64,000 nucleotides of DNA from Salibacterium salarium (GCF_030813635.1 NZ_JAUSUM010000001.1:310001-374000), one strand, 5' to 3'. Numbered from the stretch's first letter, positions 1 through 8,307 are shown. A program made the numbers and translations. The notes: generated from the letters alone by a model not told the origin.

Positions 1-1199
1 TCTTCTTCGCTTAAGTTTACCTCCTGCGATTGCTGATCATAATCGATGTTTCGGAACTGAACAATATCACCGGTGTCTTTTTCAATATCAAAACTAGTAC
101 CGGTCCCGGAATTGCCGCGATGTATCATAAATTGAACAGAAAAGACCTCTGTTCCGTTTCTTTCTGTCTCTTCGATAGATTCAATATTTAATTCAGCATC
201 ATCCGAAACGGTTATTAAATCCTTTGCCATTTCTTCCGCATCCTCGCGGGATACAGGATCTGCCTCTGTTTCTACAGGTTCTTCGCGGAGCCGTTTAATC
301 TCATTCTCTTCCGGCAGCTCTGAAACAAAGGAGTTATTCACGTCCCAATCTCCAGTTTTTGCTTGAATGCCCTGGAATCCGGGAGATGGGGCATAGACAA
401 GGCTGACATTTTCTTCGTCCGATTCAAAATCATGCTGGACGTTATACTGTAGACGAAGGTCCAGGCTGTCTGCAATAGATGCTTTTGCTTCCTCTTTTTC
501 CACGACATCTTCCGGCTCTTCGTAGGAAGCGGACTCTTCTTGATATGTAGTATTTCTATAGCTGGATATTTCCCCGTTTCCTAATACCGTTACTTGGATA
601 TTCTGGTTTTGTACCGGGATGTCATTTTCCATACGTTGAAAGTAGAGGTCATATTCTACAGGCTCCGTCAGCGTTTGATTGCCTACGGACACATTCGGAC
701 GCTGTTGGTCACTTAATTCATATTCCCCGGAAGCGGTATTCTCTATAAATTCCTTAGCAGAGGCCTCTGCTTCTTCTTGTGTCACGTCAGCCGGGTACAG
801 GGCATCCTGAACATTTTTAGGCTGATAGTCAAAATACTGCAGTTCCAGCTCTTCCCCGACAAACTGAACACTTCCACGAACTGGTTCTCCATCTGCTGTT
901 TCTTTCTGGAAACTTAAGTGATGCTGAATGATGTCATCATCACTCCCGACTCCGCGGAAATGATTCATGTGGAAGTCGCTTTCCTCCAGAAAATCAAACC
1001 CAGAAGGAAATAGTTCATAGAAACGATCAATCAAATCTTCTTTTGTAAAATTGACGTCTGCAGCGCTTATTTCCACTACCTGCTTTTCCCCCGTCTCGGC
1101 TTGTTCTGTAACTGCTTCTTCTGCGGACACATCACTAGCAGAGAAACTTATTGCTAAGGCCGTAGACAATGAAACTATTCCTATTCTCCTAGAATTCAT
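1..1199 (-). CDS. YcdB/YcdC-domain exported protein (3' end outside window)
   Basis: The reading frame is open on the minus strand from an ATG at 1199 to the window edge, about 399 visible residues. A GGGAGG ribosome binding site lies just upstream of the ATG. The N-terminus has two Arg residues, a hydrophobic stretch and an Ala-Glu-Glu cleavage region, so a signal peptide is likely. The mature part is strongly acidic and holds two similar segments of the kind seen in Bacillus YcdB/YcdC and PepSY-like proteins (for example YDLYFQRMENDIPVQNQNI and TSFDIEKDTGDIVQF). Such proteins are secreted or wall-attached and often carry SLH domains at one end; none is visible before the edge. Function is not established. 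Family placement is by recognition only. Confidence 0.7.
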   Translation of the reverse strand, partial: MNSRRIGIVSLSTALAISFSASDVSAEEAVTEQAETGEKQVVEISAADVNFTKEDLIDRFYELFPSGFDFLEESDFHMNHFRGVGSDDDIIQHHLSFQKETADGEPVRGSVQFVGEELELQYFDYQPKNVQDALYPADVTQEEAEASAKEFIENTASGEYELSDQQRPNVSVGNQTLTEPVEYDLYFQRMENDIPVQNQNIQVTVLGNGEISSYRNTTYQEESASYEEPEDVVEKEEAKASIADSLDLRLQYNVQHDFESDEENVSLVYAPSPGFQGIQAKTGDWDVNNSFVSELPEENEIKRLREEPVETEADPVSREDAEEMAKDLITVSDDAELNIESIEETERNGTEVFSVQFMIHRGNSGTGTSFDIEKDTGDIVQFRNIDYDQQSQEVNLSEE

Positions 1200-1261
1200 C
1201 TAATTCCCTCCCATATTATTAAATCTATACCTATGGTACCAGAGTTTTCCATTATCGTCAC

Positions 1262-1276
1262 GGGGGTCTGACCCCC
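1262..1276. repeat. 15-bp GGGGGTC palindrome
   Basis: GGGGGTCTGACCCCC is a perfect palindrome around a central T, in the divergent spacer between the YcdB-like gene and gntR. Related GACCCC/GGGGTC sequences occur at 8271-8307 and 11931-11944, so it may belong to a dispersed REP-like family. No transposase is visible nearby. Confidence 0.5.
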
Positions 1277-1362
1277 AACACGGTGAAGCGTTAAAGAAAA
1301 AGTCTACGGGAAGCACGACCGTTCCGCCCCTTGCCATCTCTTGCTGCTGTATTTGGTAGGAC

Positions 1363-1438
1363 GGTGTGAGGCGAGGACATTCTGCGCGCGTTTCGCTCGG
1401 AGTAACGGGATGAATTTCCGCTCACACCTTTGCAAGTT
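1363..1438. repeat. Dispersed imperfect inverted repeat, divergent copy
   Basis: The element is bounded by GGTGTGAG and CTCACACC. Inside lie a GAGGACATTCT segment and a TAACGGGATGAATTTCCG segment that resemble the CGGACAT..TTCCG arms seen at 20246-20323 and 29446-29517. It is non-coding and lies just before the gntR promoter. This is the most diverged member I assign to the family. Confidence 0.35.
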
Positions 1439-1451
1439 TCGGGATATTTTT

Positions 1452-1480
1452 TTGACACATAAGGAAACCAGCGGTATGAT
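1452..1480 (+). promoter_or_regulatory. Sigma-A type promoter of gntR
   Basis: TTGACA (1452-1457) and TATGAT (1475-1480) are separated by exactly 17 bases. The predicted start point, near 1487, is about 25 bases before the palindromic operator at 1512-1525, which suits repression by the encoded GntR protein. Confidence 0.7.
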
Positions 1481-1511
1481 TTGTGTAGGAATTTTCTTTA
1501 TTTTCGAAACA

Positions 1512-1525
1512 ACTTGTCGACAAGT
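1512..1525. promoter_or_regulatory. GntR-type operator 1
   Basis: ACTTGTCGACAAGT is a perfect 14-bp palindrome. Its GTC-GAC core fits the FadR-subfamily operator pattern (GT..AC). The core TTGTCGACAA recurs at 2266-2275 before the dehydrogenase gene, so the two sites bracket the regulator gene. Confidence 0.65.
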
Positions 1526-1580
1526 ATACCGGATTGTTGGTGCAGGTATTTTTTTAGAAATTAGATATGAAGGTGTTTAT

Positions 1581-2243
1581 ATGATGAAACTCTCTCGACA
1601 ATATCATGATTCTCTTGGACGTCAGATTTCCTTTGAATTGCGGCTGAACATTATTAGCGGTGATATTCCTCCTGGAGAAAGGCTTTCTGAAAATCAAATC
1701 TCCGACCAATTCGGCACGAGCCGGTCTCCGGTGAGAGAAGCCCTGAAAACCTTGGCTCAGGAAGGATTGATTCGTTTAGAACGAATGGGTGCCGTGGTCA
1801 TAGGCCTGAACGCTACAGAGGTGGAAGAACTGTATGAAGTGAGGAATCTGATTGAGTCGTTTGCCTTAAAAAGGCTCGTCTCCATGGACACGACGCATTT
1901 AGTGAAGCAACTGGAAATCACTCTCGACAAAATGCAGGTAGCGCATCGTTATGGAAATGATGAAGAATTTGCGTATCTTGACTATGCGTTTCATGAATCT
2001 ATTATTTTAAGCATTCATCACAACAGAATTCAATATGTGTGGGACGGCATGAAGCACATTATCTTTGCGGTATTACTAATCACAACGGCAAAGCGGTTCG
2101 AGAGGAAGGAAGATATGACCGGAATGATTGCAAAACATCAGGAAATCGTCCACAGCATTCAATCCGGGGAAAAAGAACAAGTGGAAACAACGTTAAACGA
2201 GCACTATGAAGACACGTACCGTTCCATTCAATCCCTTTTGTAA
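1581..2243 (+). CDS. gntR: GntR-family (FadR/FCD) repressor, gluconate-repressor-like
   Basis: This 220-residue protein has an N-terminal winged helix (about residues 10-75, with LSENQISDQFGTSRSPVREAL) and a C-terminal FCD ligand domain (about 80-215). It closely recalls Bacillus GntR, including the RLERMGAVVIGL segment after the helix. The frame is open from 1341, but I place the start at the ATG at 1581, preceded by GAAGGTG; the upstream part is promoter and operator DNA. It likely represses itself and the following KduD-like gene through the two TTGTCGACAA sites and responds to a sugar acid. The exact effector cannot be read from the sequence. Confidence 0.75.
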   Translation: MMKLSRQYHDSLGRQISFELRLNIISGDIPPGERLSENQISDQFGTSRSPVREALKTLAQEGLIRLERMGAVVIGLNATEVEELYEVRNLIESFALKRLVSMDTTHLVKQLEITLDKMQVAHRYGNDEEFAYLDYAFHESIILSIHHNRIQYVWDGMKHIIFAVLLITTAKRFERKEDMTGMIAKHQEIVHSIQSGEKEQVETTLNEHYEDTYRSIQSLL

Positions 2244-2265
2244 AACGATGGTGGTTTGGTTAAAG

Positions 2266-2275
2266 TTGTCGACAA
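2266..2275. promoter_or_regulatory. GntR-type operator 2
   Basis: TTGTCGACAA repeats the core of the operator at 1512-1525 and lies 43 bases before the start of the KduD-like gene. A second copy here suggests the dehydrogenase has its own regulated promoter or that the sites act together. Confidence 0.6.
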
Positions 2276-2317
2276 GAACACAAGTATGAAACGGAGCGAA
2301 AGAGAGGAGTCCAATAA

Positions 2318-3079
2318 ATGACAGCCAGTTTATTTGATTTAACGGGGAAAACAGCAGCTATCAGTGGAGCTTCAAGGGGGATCGGCTATGCGATGGCCGT
2401 GGCATTAGCGGAAGCAGGTGCGGATGTGGCGTTGCTGCAGCGTAATCCAGAACAAATGGATGTCAAAGAAGACATAGTAAAACGGGGCGTCCGGTGCGAA
2501 GTTATTCCGTGCGACTTGGAACATAAAACACAGGTCAAAGAGGCCATTCCTAAGGTGGTTACGGCTTTTGGGAAAATCGATATTCTGGTCAATAACGCAG
2601 GCATCCAGCGCCGTTCACCAGCTGTCGATTTTTCGGAAGAGGATTGGGACGAGGTCATCGATATTAATCTAAAAACCGTCTGGATGTTGTCCCAGCAAGC
2701 CGGACGGTATATGGTAGAGCAGAAATCCGGAAAAATTATCAATATGGGATCCCTCCTTTCCTATCAAGGCGGATTAACGGTTCCGGCTTATGCTGCAGCC
2801 AAAGGAGGTGTGGCACAAGTAACGAAAGCGTTGGCCAACGAATGGGCGAAAGAAAATGTGAATGTGAATGCGATTGTCCCCGGTTATATCGCAACCGATA
2901 TGAACACGGCCCTCATTAATGATGAAGCACGGAATAGACAGATCCTTGAAAGAATTCCGGCGGATCGATGGGGAGACCCGGAAGACTTCAAAGGAGCCGT
3001 TGTCTTTTTAGCATCCCAGGCGTCTAACTATGTGAATGGCCACTTATTATCTGTAGATGGCGGTTGGATGGGGAGGTAA
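2318..3079 (+). CDS. kduD: 2-deoxy-D-gluconate 3-dehydrogenase / KduD-like short-chain dehydrogenase
   Basis: This 253-residue classical short-chain dehydrogenase has the cofactor motif SGASRGIGYA near residues 16-25, NNAG near 91-94, a catalytic Ser in NMGSLLSYQ and the YAAAK active site near 157-161. Length, start (LFDLTGK) and the VDGGWMGR C-terminus fit KduD, which interconverts keto-deoxy sugar acids with NAD(H) in the cytoplasm. It follows a GntR-type regulator with a matching operator between them, so it probably serves catabolism of a uronate or deoxygluconate. The other enzymes of such a route are not in the window. A GAGAGGAG ribosome binding site precedes the ATG and a strong hairpin follows. 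Confidence 0.75.
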   Translation: MTASLFDLTGKTAAISGASRGIGYAMAVALAEAGADVALLQRNPEQMDVKEDIVKRGVRCEVIPCDLEHKTQVKEAIPKVVTAFGKIDILVNNAGIQRRSPAVDFSEEDWDEVIDINLKTVWMLSQQAGRYMVEQKSGKIINMGSLLSYQGGLTVPAYAAAKGGVAQVTKALANEWAKENVNVNAIVPGYIATDMNTALINDEARNRQILERIPADRWGDPEDFKGAVVFLASQASNYVNGHLLSVDGGWMGR

Positions 3080-3170
3080 ACATCCCAGCGGATCCACTGT
3101 CTCCAAACGACTGAAATCCTAGGAGACGTTACGAACGAAAGAAGGTTAAACGTCTTGGTCTTCTACATGG

Positions 3171-3210
3171 CAATGCCCTGCAAAGGAAACCTATGCAGGG
3201 CATTGTTTTA
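3171..3210 (+). terminator. Rho-independent terminator after kduD
   Basis: CAATGCCCTGCA pairs with TGCAGGGCATTG as a perfect 12-bp stem with an 11-base loop, followed by TTTTAT. It ends the gntR-kduD unit and touches the stop codon of the convergent sigma-factor gene. Confidence 0.85.
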
Positions 3211-3720
3211 TAGGGTATCGGAGCAGATTCCTAACTGACGAAGTTTTTTGAGAGCGGACTTGCGCCATGATTTCACGGTGGTAACAGAGACGTTATATTT
3301 CTTTGAGATTTCTGTAATGCCTCGGCCGTTTACGCTGTATTCTAACACCCATTCTTGTTCTCGTTTGCTGAGGTGTTTGAGATAAGGGGTAATGCTGTCG
3401 ATTTCCTGTTGCACCGTTAAGGTCTCCGGCGCAGGTGGTTCGTGGTGGTCCTCGAAAGAATGGAGTTGGTTTCGTTCGTCATAGGTGGCTTCCTTGTTCA
3501 AATGAGCCAACATCTCTCCTTTTACACACATATAGGCATATGAGGAGAACGCCCCTTTATCGGCTTCGTATTTTTCATAGGCTTTCCACAACGCAATGAA
3601 TCCGACCTGTATAAATTCTTCTTTATTTTTATAAATGCGTAAACGTTTCATCATACCTGTTACAAGTGGTGTGAAATCTGCTGCTATTTCTTCAAATGGT
3701 GTACCTAATTGTTTATTCAT
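3208..3720 (-). CDS. Small sigma-70 family RNA polymerase sigma factor
   Basis: The 170-residue protein has a region 2 segment (about residues 10-80, with FIQVGFIALWKAYEKYEADKG) and a region 4 helix-turn-helix (about 115-160, with ITEISKKYNVSVTTVKSWRK). Region 3 is absent, as in small alternative sigma factors. The IYKNKEEFIQVG..ALW stretch recalls the SigH/ComX competence sigma group of Firmicutes rather than ECF factors, but this is a resemblance only. No anti-sigma gene is adjacent. The ATG follows AGGAAAT. The target regulon cannot be inferred from the window. Confidence 0.8.
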   Translation of the reverse strand: MNKQLGTPFEEIAADFTPLVTGMMKRLRIYKNKEEFIQVGFIALWKAYEKYEADKGAFSSYAYMCVKGEMLAHLNKEATYDERNQLHSFEDHHEPPAPETLTVQQEIDSITPYLKHLSKREQEWVLEYSVNGRGITEISKKYNVSVTTVKSWRKSALKKLRQLGICSDTL

Positions 3721-3772
3721 TTTTCATTTCCTATCGACTGGCGCGCCGTCTTGGTTTTCCATGGTAGCTTTA

Positions 3773-3961
3773 TCATAATAGGGAGAAGAAAAAGATGCAC
3801 AAGCACAAAATGGCGCTACCGCCGCATCTGTAACTTAAATAGTAGCGTCTATAGTTGAAGTACGAAGACCAGAAGGCACGTTTTGACACTTTTTGATCTT
3901 CTTTGACATCGTTGTTGATGCATCCGCTAAAAATGTCTAAAAGAAAGATAAGATAATCCAT
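3773..3961 (-). CDS. Possible small Cys-rich membrane protein (weak)
   Basis: This is a 62-codon frame in the same direction as the sigma factor and 52 bases upstream of it. It encodes two hydrophobic ends around a basic, Tyr-rich middle (RRYYLSYRCGG) with four cysteines. Against it, there is no ribosome binding site before the ATG, and the start lies next to the AT-rich promoter/Fur region of the divergent gene. I do not recognise the family. It could be an unexpressed frame. Confidence 0.3.
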   Translation of the reverse strand: MDYLIFLLDIFSGCINNDVKEDQKVSKRAFWSSYFNYRRYYLSYRCGGSAILCLCIFFFSLL

Positions 3962-3995
3962 TTTGTAAAAGGATTATTTTTTTTAAAATTTAATT

Positions 3996-4014
3996 GATAA
4001 TGATTTTCAATTTC
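3996..4014 (+). promoter_or_regulatory. Fur box before secreted acidic protein
   Basis: GATAATGATTTTCAATTTC matches the classic 19-bp Fur consensus GATAATGATTATCATTATC at 16 of 19 positions. It ends a few bases before the ribosome binding site of the gene starting at 4033, so iron-dependent repression of that gene is expected. Confidence 0.6.
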
Positions 4015-4032
4015 AAAAAGGAGGGGTTACTT

Positions 4033-5064
4033 TTGACTCAGAGTTATTATTTTTATCAAAAGGTTTTATTTTTTGCTCTTGTTGGTATTATTCTTCTATT
4101 TCTTTCTCAACCAGGGGAAATAACTGCTGCGGAACAAGATGTAGGTGAGGAAGAAGAAACAGACATTATAAATGTGGTTCCTTTAAGTGAGGATGGGCGC
4201 TTGTTGGAAGTTACATTCAATTCACCGGTACAAGCGTTAGACAGATTTCAAGTGAAGATTTTTAATGAAAAGTCTAATCAAAGACATGGTGTACAAGAGG
4301 TAGAGATGCAGGATAGTGGTAATAAAGCAATTCTTACTCTTTATCGATCAGCCGAATTAGAACGTCTGGAAGATTACGTTATGAAGATGACGATTGATCA
4401 AGAAGAGACTACTTATTCTATCCATCGAACTCAATTTATTGAAGAAGGAAAAATTACGAGTTTAGATGCTGAAGATATTAGAGAACGAAGAATTACGATA
4501 GAGGAAGAGGAAGAAGGGGACAAGACGATAAACGTTCCAGAGACAATAGATGTTGACCTTATTTCTATTTTTAATAAGGAGATGATGGTGGAATTTAATG
4601 GAGAAGATGAAATGGTTGCATACGAAACCATGTCGGAAGAGGAAAAAGTGAAAAGAAAAAATGCATTTGTAGGGCAATATGATTTAGATGATCGTATTTT
4701 CATTCATAGCATAGATAATGGTATAGCTTCAGGGATGAATCAAGAAGTGGTGCTTGAAGAATTCGTACTCGTCAAAGACCATGAAAGGATTCAGCCGGAA
4801 GATGTTCAAGCTGGGGATATGCTTTTCTTTAATGATGAGGAGGAAGTGGCAGAGGTTTACAACGATACTGTTGAGGGAGAAGTGGAGAGAGTTTTTAAAC
4901 GATCCATAGATGTGAACGGAGAAAATTATGAATATGATGGTTATTTTGTAGATAGTAAAGGTGATGTAGAAGCCTTTGATCAGGACATTGCAGAAAATCT
5001 TAAAGGAGACGTCACTTTATATTTCGATACGGATAATAACATTGAAGTCGTGTCTTTCCGTTGA
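4033..5064 (+). CDS. Secreted acidic protein of unknown function, probably Fur-regulated
   Basis: I place the start at the TTG at 4033, six bases after a strong AAAAAGGAGGGG site; an in-frame ATG at 3994 lacks such a site and overlaps the Fur box. The 343-residue product begins with a signal peptide (VLFFALVGIILLFLS, then an Ala-Ala-Glu cleavage region) and continues as an acidic beta-rich protein with no transmembrane segment, lipobox or SLH domain. A run of Glu near the middle (RITIEEEEEGDK) is notable. I do not recognise a family. The upstream Fur box and the following Fur-boxed AraC regulator suggest a role in iron limitation, for example surface binding of iron or a siderophore, but this is inference. 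Confidence 0.7.
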   Translation: MTQSYYFYQKVLFFALVGIILLFLSQPGEITAAEQDVGEEEETDIINVVPLSEDGRLLEVTFNSPVQALDRFQVKIFNEKSNQRHGVQEVEMQDSGNKAILTLYRSAELERLEDYVMKMTIDQEETTYSIHRTQFIEEGKITSLDAEDIRERRITIEEEEEGDKTINVPETIDVDLISIFNKEMMVEFNGEDEMVAYETMSEEEKVKRKNAFVGQYDLDDRIFIHSIDNGIASGMNQEVVLEEFVLVKDHERIQPEDVQAGDMLFFNDEEEVAEVYNDTVEGEVERVFKRSIDVNGENYEYDGYFVDSKGDVEAFDQDIAENLKGDVTLYFDTDNNIEVVSFR

Positions 5065-5083
5065 TTCTGGTTATAATTGACAC

Positions 5084-5098
5084 TGATAATCATTATCG
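5084..5098. promoter_or_regulatory. Fur box before AraC-type regulator
   Basis: TGATAATCATTATCG matches the Bacillus 7-1-7 Fur motif TGATAATNATTATCA at 14 of the 15 positions. It lies 46 bases before the regulator start at 5144. Confidence 0.65.
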
Positions 5099-5143
5099 AT
5101 TATAATGTAATAATAGACGGAAACGCTGTAGAAGGTCAATGTT

Positions 5144-5983
5144 GTGAAGGCGGGGGACAAACATAACATGACTACAACGCATACTATATACGATATCGGA
5201 AAAATTAATGTACAAACGGTTTATCAGCAATGGAATCCTTATGTCAAAATGAATGCATGTGAATCCATGATGGTCTATGTCATGGATGGATATGGTGAAT
5301 GGAAGGGCGAATCACGGAGAAGGTCGGTTAAAAAAGGAGACGTTTTCGCTCTTTCTTCCCAAAGCAAAGAACAAGAGGTTTTGACAGCTCGCGTTCCGCT
5401 GGAGATATTCACGGTTATGTTTACTTGCGCTCGTGCTTTTCGTGTGAACGATTGCTGGTATATAGAGCAAGTGGAAAAAGATGTTCTACAAAATAACGGG
5501 ATGAAGGTTTCTCATGCCTTGACGGGCTACTACTTGGAGCAATTATATAAGACCTGGAAGAGAAACCAAAAACAAACCGTTCAGAAACATTTCAAAAAGG
5601 TGATGGAAACAGTAGTTAAAGCCAATGTTTCAACTATCATGGAGACAGAAGATGACATTGCTGCGATTAAAAATTATATAGACGAGCATTATGATGAAGC
5701 CATACCCATTCATAAGCTAGTCCAGTTTTCGGGAATGAACACGTCCCTGTTCTATAGAAAATTCAAACATTACACAGGCTTCACCCCACTTCAATATATT
5801 ACGAATACAAAAATAACAGAAGCGAAAAAATTACTCGCTTCGACTTCGATGAAAATAGCCGATGTTGCCCATGAAGTTGGGTATGAGGACAGTTATTATT
5901 TTAGCCGCATGTTTAAACGAACCGTTGGCGTTTCCCCTCAACAGTATATAAGAGGAAAAGCCCCCGAAACGTTAAATTATTAA
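5144..5983 (+). CDS. AraC-family transcriptional regulator, iron-linked
   Basis: The 279-residue protein has an N-terminal cupin-like sensor (about residues 20-110) and a C-terminal AraC double helix-turn-helix (about 172-270, including KIADVAHEVGYEDSYYFSRM and the PQQYI end). The GTG at 5144 has AGAAGGT six bases upstream; an ATG at 5168 with GGCGGGGG before it is an alternative. The Fur box upstream points to induction under iron starvation, as for siderophore-sensing AraC regulators. Unlike the Btr-type protein at 35013 it has no substrate-binding domain. Its target may be the preceding secreted-protein gene, which is inference. Confidence 0.8.
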   Translation: MKAGDKHNMTTTHTIYDIGKINVQTVYQQWNPYVKMNACESMMVYVMDGYGEWKGESRRRSVKKGDVFALSSQSKEQEVLTARVPLEIFTVMFTCARAFRVNDCWYIEQVEKDVLQNNGMKVSHALTGYYLEQLYKTWKRNQKQTVQKHFKKVMETVVKANVSTIMETEDDIAAIKNYIDEHYDEAIPIHKLVQFSGMNTSLFYRKFKHYTGFTPLQYITNTKITEAKKLLASTSMKIADVAHEVGYEDSYYFSRMFKRTVGVSPQQYIRGKAPETLNY

Positions 5984-5986
5984 AAG

Positions 5987-6021
5987 AAAGCGTAGTCGTT
6001 CTTCTAGACTGCGCTTTTTTT
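5987..6021 (+). terminator. Rho-independent terminator after AraC gene
   Basis: AAAGCGTAGTC pairs with GACTGCGCTTT (one G-T pair) across a 9-base loop and runs into a T tract. Confidence 0.85.
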
Positions 6022-6259
6022 ACGTTTGGCAGGCAGAAGGTGCTAGCTGATTTTTCCTTACTAGACAATAATTGATCCATATGTTGGATAATTCATTGCG
6101 AGGATTACGAGTATTTGAAATGATTGGTATGAAGTAATTAGGAAAAGTTATTGAAATGTTTTTCAAGACTATTATTTTGTACATGGGGATATTTATGAAC
6201 TCACTGTATTTTATTGGTCCATTGGTAGTGACTTTCATTTTGCATAAGTTTTTTCCGTT

Positions 6260-6508
6260 TTGTATAGAGACGTTGAGAAGGTCGATAAAGGTTTTGTACT
6301 AAATTATCATAAATTAACTTATAGAAGAAGGATGATACGCGGACTGTGGGGAATTCCATATGCATCCCTATTATATCTTGTTATATATTGGCTTGGAGAT
6401 TTAACTTTAAATGAATATCAAATCATTGCAATTATTTTCTATTCTCTTGTCTTACTAGACATCGTTTATAATTATATAAAATGGAAAAAGGATGAAAAAG
6501 AAATCTAA
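6260..6508 (+). CDS. Small membrane protein, unknown, doubtful start
   Basis: An 82-codon frame begins at a TTG with no clear ribosome binding site; the frame is open only from 6248. The product has a basic amphipathic N-terminus (LNYHKLTYRRRMIRGLW), two membrane segments and a charged tail (KWKKDEKE). The composition looks like a genuine small membrane protein, but the missing start signal suggests that its 5' end is damaged or that translation is coupled. A second short frame upstream (about 6151-6300, beginning MFFKTIILYMG) overlaps it in another frame and may be a remnant. I do not recognise the family. Confidence 0.4.
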   Translation: MYRDVEKVDKGFVLNYHKLTYRRRMIRGLWGIPYASLLYLVIYWLGDLTLNEYQIIAIIFYSLVLLDIVYNYIKWKKDEKEI

Positions 6509-6695
6509 CGAATGGATTGGGCGCTTTTTGCATATTGAACATTGTAAATAGATTGGCAAAGTAGAAACTGTTAATACAAAAGTGCTCAAGGTATAATAAA
6601 CTTAATATTTTTATACAACACCGGTTTCAAAGAGTTAATCTTCCGTTATTAATTGTTTTCCTCTATTAAAAAATTGGAAGAGGTAGGGTTGTGAA

Positions 6696-7451
6696 GTGAT
6701 ATTAAATAAAGATACTCAGTATATCAAACGTCTCAATTTAAAATCAGAAAATATACTTTCATATGAGTCTTTTCCTTTTCATTTACCCGTGATCAAGAAT
6801 TTTACGGAGCTATTTTTTCATCCTAATGTGACTTATATTGTCGGAGAGAACGGTATGGGGAAATCCACGTTGCTAGAAGGTATTGCCATCAAGTTTGGAT
6901 TCACCCCTGAGGGAGGCACTCTGAATTTTAATTTTTCTAATTATGATTCTCATTCCATCTTAAATCAATATTTACGTTTGTCTAAAGGTGTTTATAAGGC
7001 AAAAGATAACTTTTTCTTTAGAGCTGAGACTTTCTACAATTTAGCTACAAATATTGAGGAATTAGATCAAGCTTCATCTTCTGGACCTAAGATTATAGAC
7101 TCATTTGGTGGGGAATCATTGCATAAACAATCTCATGGAGAATCTTTTTTTGCAGCATTTACCAATCGTTTTCAAGGGAATGGTTTATACATTTTAGATG
7201 AACCAGAAGCAGCCTTATCCCCATTAAGACAAATGTCTATGCTCTCTCGAATCCATGAACTTGTTAATGAAGGTTCCCAGTTTATTATATCTACTCATTC
7301 CCCAATAATTATGGCTTATCCTAACTCCAAAATTATTCAGCTTAGTGAAGAAGGAATGCACGAGACATCTTTAGAGAAAACAAATCACTTCCACATAATG
7401 AAGCAGTTTTTTGAAGACAAGGATCGGTTATTGCATCATTTATTTCAATAA
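6696..7451 (+). CDS. AAA-type ATPase of the COG3910 / AAA_21 kind
   Basis: The 251-residue protein has a Walker A motif GENGMGKST (about residues 49-57), a Walker B motif LYILDEPEAAL (about 165-175) and a switch His in IISTHSPIIM. The ABC signature region is replaced by KQSHGESF, typical of stand-alone OLD/RecF-like ATPases rather than transporters. The start is a GTG preceded by GAAGAGGTAGGG. Such single-domain ATPases occur widely in Firmicutes, some next to a nuclease or toxin; no such partner is visible here. The next gene is a kinase 126 bases away. Function unknown. Confidence 0.75.
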   Translation: MILNKDTQYIKRLNLKSENILSYESFPFHLPVIKNFTELFFHPNVTYIVGENGMGKSTLLEGIAIKFGFTPEGGTLNFNFSNYDSHSILNQYLRLSKGVYKAKDNFFFRAETFYNLATNIEELDQASSSGPKIIDSFGGESLHKQSHGESFFAAFTNRFQGNGLYILDEPEAALSPLRQMSMLSRIHELVNEGSQFIISTHSPIIMAYPNSKIIQLSEEGMHETSLEKTNHFHIMKQFFEDKDRLLHHLFQ

Positions 7452-7577
7452 GGCGGTTCGTTGTTCTTTACATTCAATGAAGTGTTTTAAAAAAAGATAC
7501 TGCTATTGTGATATCGGCGGCAATCATCTATTCCGATTCTCTTTTGATGAATATTGTATTCAAAAGGGAGGTCGTCG

Positions 7578-8201
7578 ATGAAAAAGTTGAACCGGTATAA
7601 CATTAATCCTCATCCGATTGGTAAAGGTAGAAATGCGGTTGTTTATGTGGGACATGATCCGATGCACGATAGGCTGGTTGCTATTAAATCGATATCATCT
7701 AAGAAAAAAGCTAACATCGAGCGTAAGGTGATGAAACGTTGCGGGAACAGTCCTTATATTCCTGAAATGTATCATTTTTTTACAGAGAATGAGAAATACC
7801 ATATTGTGATGGAATGTATTAAAGGGCTTACGTTAGACAAGTATAAGAAAACAAAGAAGATTAGTGAAACAGAAGCTGTGAGCATAGTCATCACTATTAC
7901 GAAAGCTCTCGTGTCGATGCACAAGGTAGGAATGAAGCACAATGATATAACGTTGAGGAATATTATGCTGCACGGCACAAATGATTTGAAGATTATTGAT
8001 TTTGGAAATGCTGTTCAAACCAATAGAACAAAACGGAAAGACCTGGATGGTGTCATTCAGATTTTTCTTCATTTACTAATGAATTCTCCTAGGATCGGTC
8101 ATGGAAAAGTTAAAGCTATCATTAAAAAAGGAACCGCTCTCGATGAAAAACATGGGTATCAAACAGCCAGTGAGCTTCTAACGGACTTGGAATCTTTATG
8201 A
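7578..8201 (+). CDS. Minimal Ser/Thr protein kinase
   Basis: I choose the ATG at 7578, preceded by AAAGGGAGG; the open frame begins at 7554. The 207-residue product keeps the Gly-rich loop GKGRNAVVYVG, the catalytic Lys in VAIKSI, a catalytic loop HNDITLRNIM (HRD read as HND, with Asp and Asn kept) and DFGNA. The C-lobe is short and no APE motif is clear, so it resembles the small soluble Bacillus kinases of the YbdM/YrzF kind rather than PrkC. No membrane or PASTA region is present. Substrate unknown. Confidence 0.75.
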   Translation: MKKLNRYNINPHPIGKGRNAVVYVGHDPMHDRLVAIKSISSKKKANIERKVMKRCGNSPYIPEMYHFFTENEKYHIVMECIKGLTLDKYKKTKKISETEAVSIVITITKALVSMHKVGMKHNDITLRNIMLHGTNDLKIIDFGNAVQTNRTKRKDLDGVIQIFLHLLMNSPRIGHGKVKAIIKKGTALDEKHGYQTASELLTDLESL

Positions 8202-8270
8202 TGCAGGGAGGCGGTCAACGACTTTGAGGGGATGTCTCTCGTGCAACGGTGAGGTTTGCGGGATAGAGAA

Positions 8271-8307
8271 GACCCCCGCCATGTTAACCTTTAATGGGAC
8301 AGGGGTC
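8271..8307. repeat. GACCCC/GGGGTC hairpin between convergent genes
   Basis: GACCCCCGCCAT and ATGGGACAGGGGTC form an imperfect hairpin in the spacer between the kinase gene and the convergent Sm-like gene. It shares the GACAGGGGTC word with 11931-11940 and the GGGGTC core with 1262-1276. It may serve as a terminator in both directions, although T tracts are poor. Confidence 0.45.

Noticed and set aside
1341-1580. N-terminal extension of the GntR-like reading frame
   Set aside because: The stretch contains a promoter, an operator and a repeat copy, and a ribosome binding site precedes the ATG at 1581.
6020-6238. 72-codon minus-strand frame
   Set aside because: There is no ribosome binding site and no family resemblance, and it overlaps the AraC terminator.
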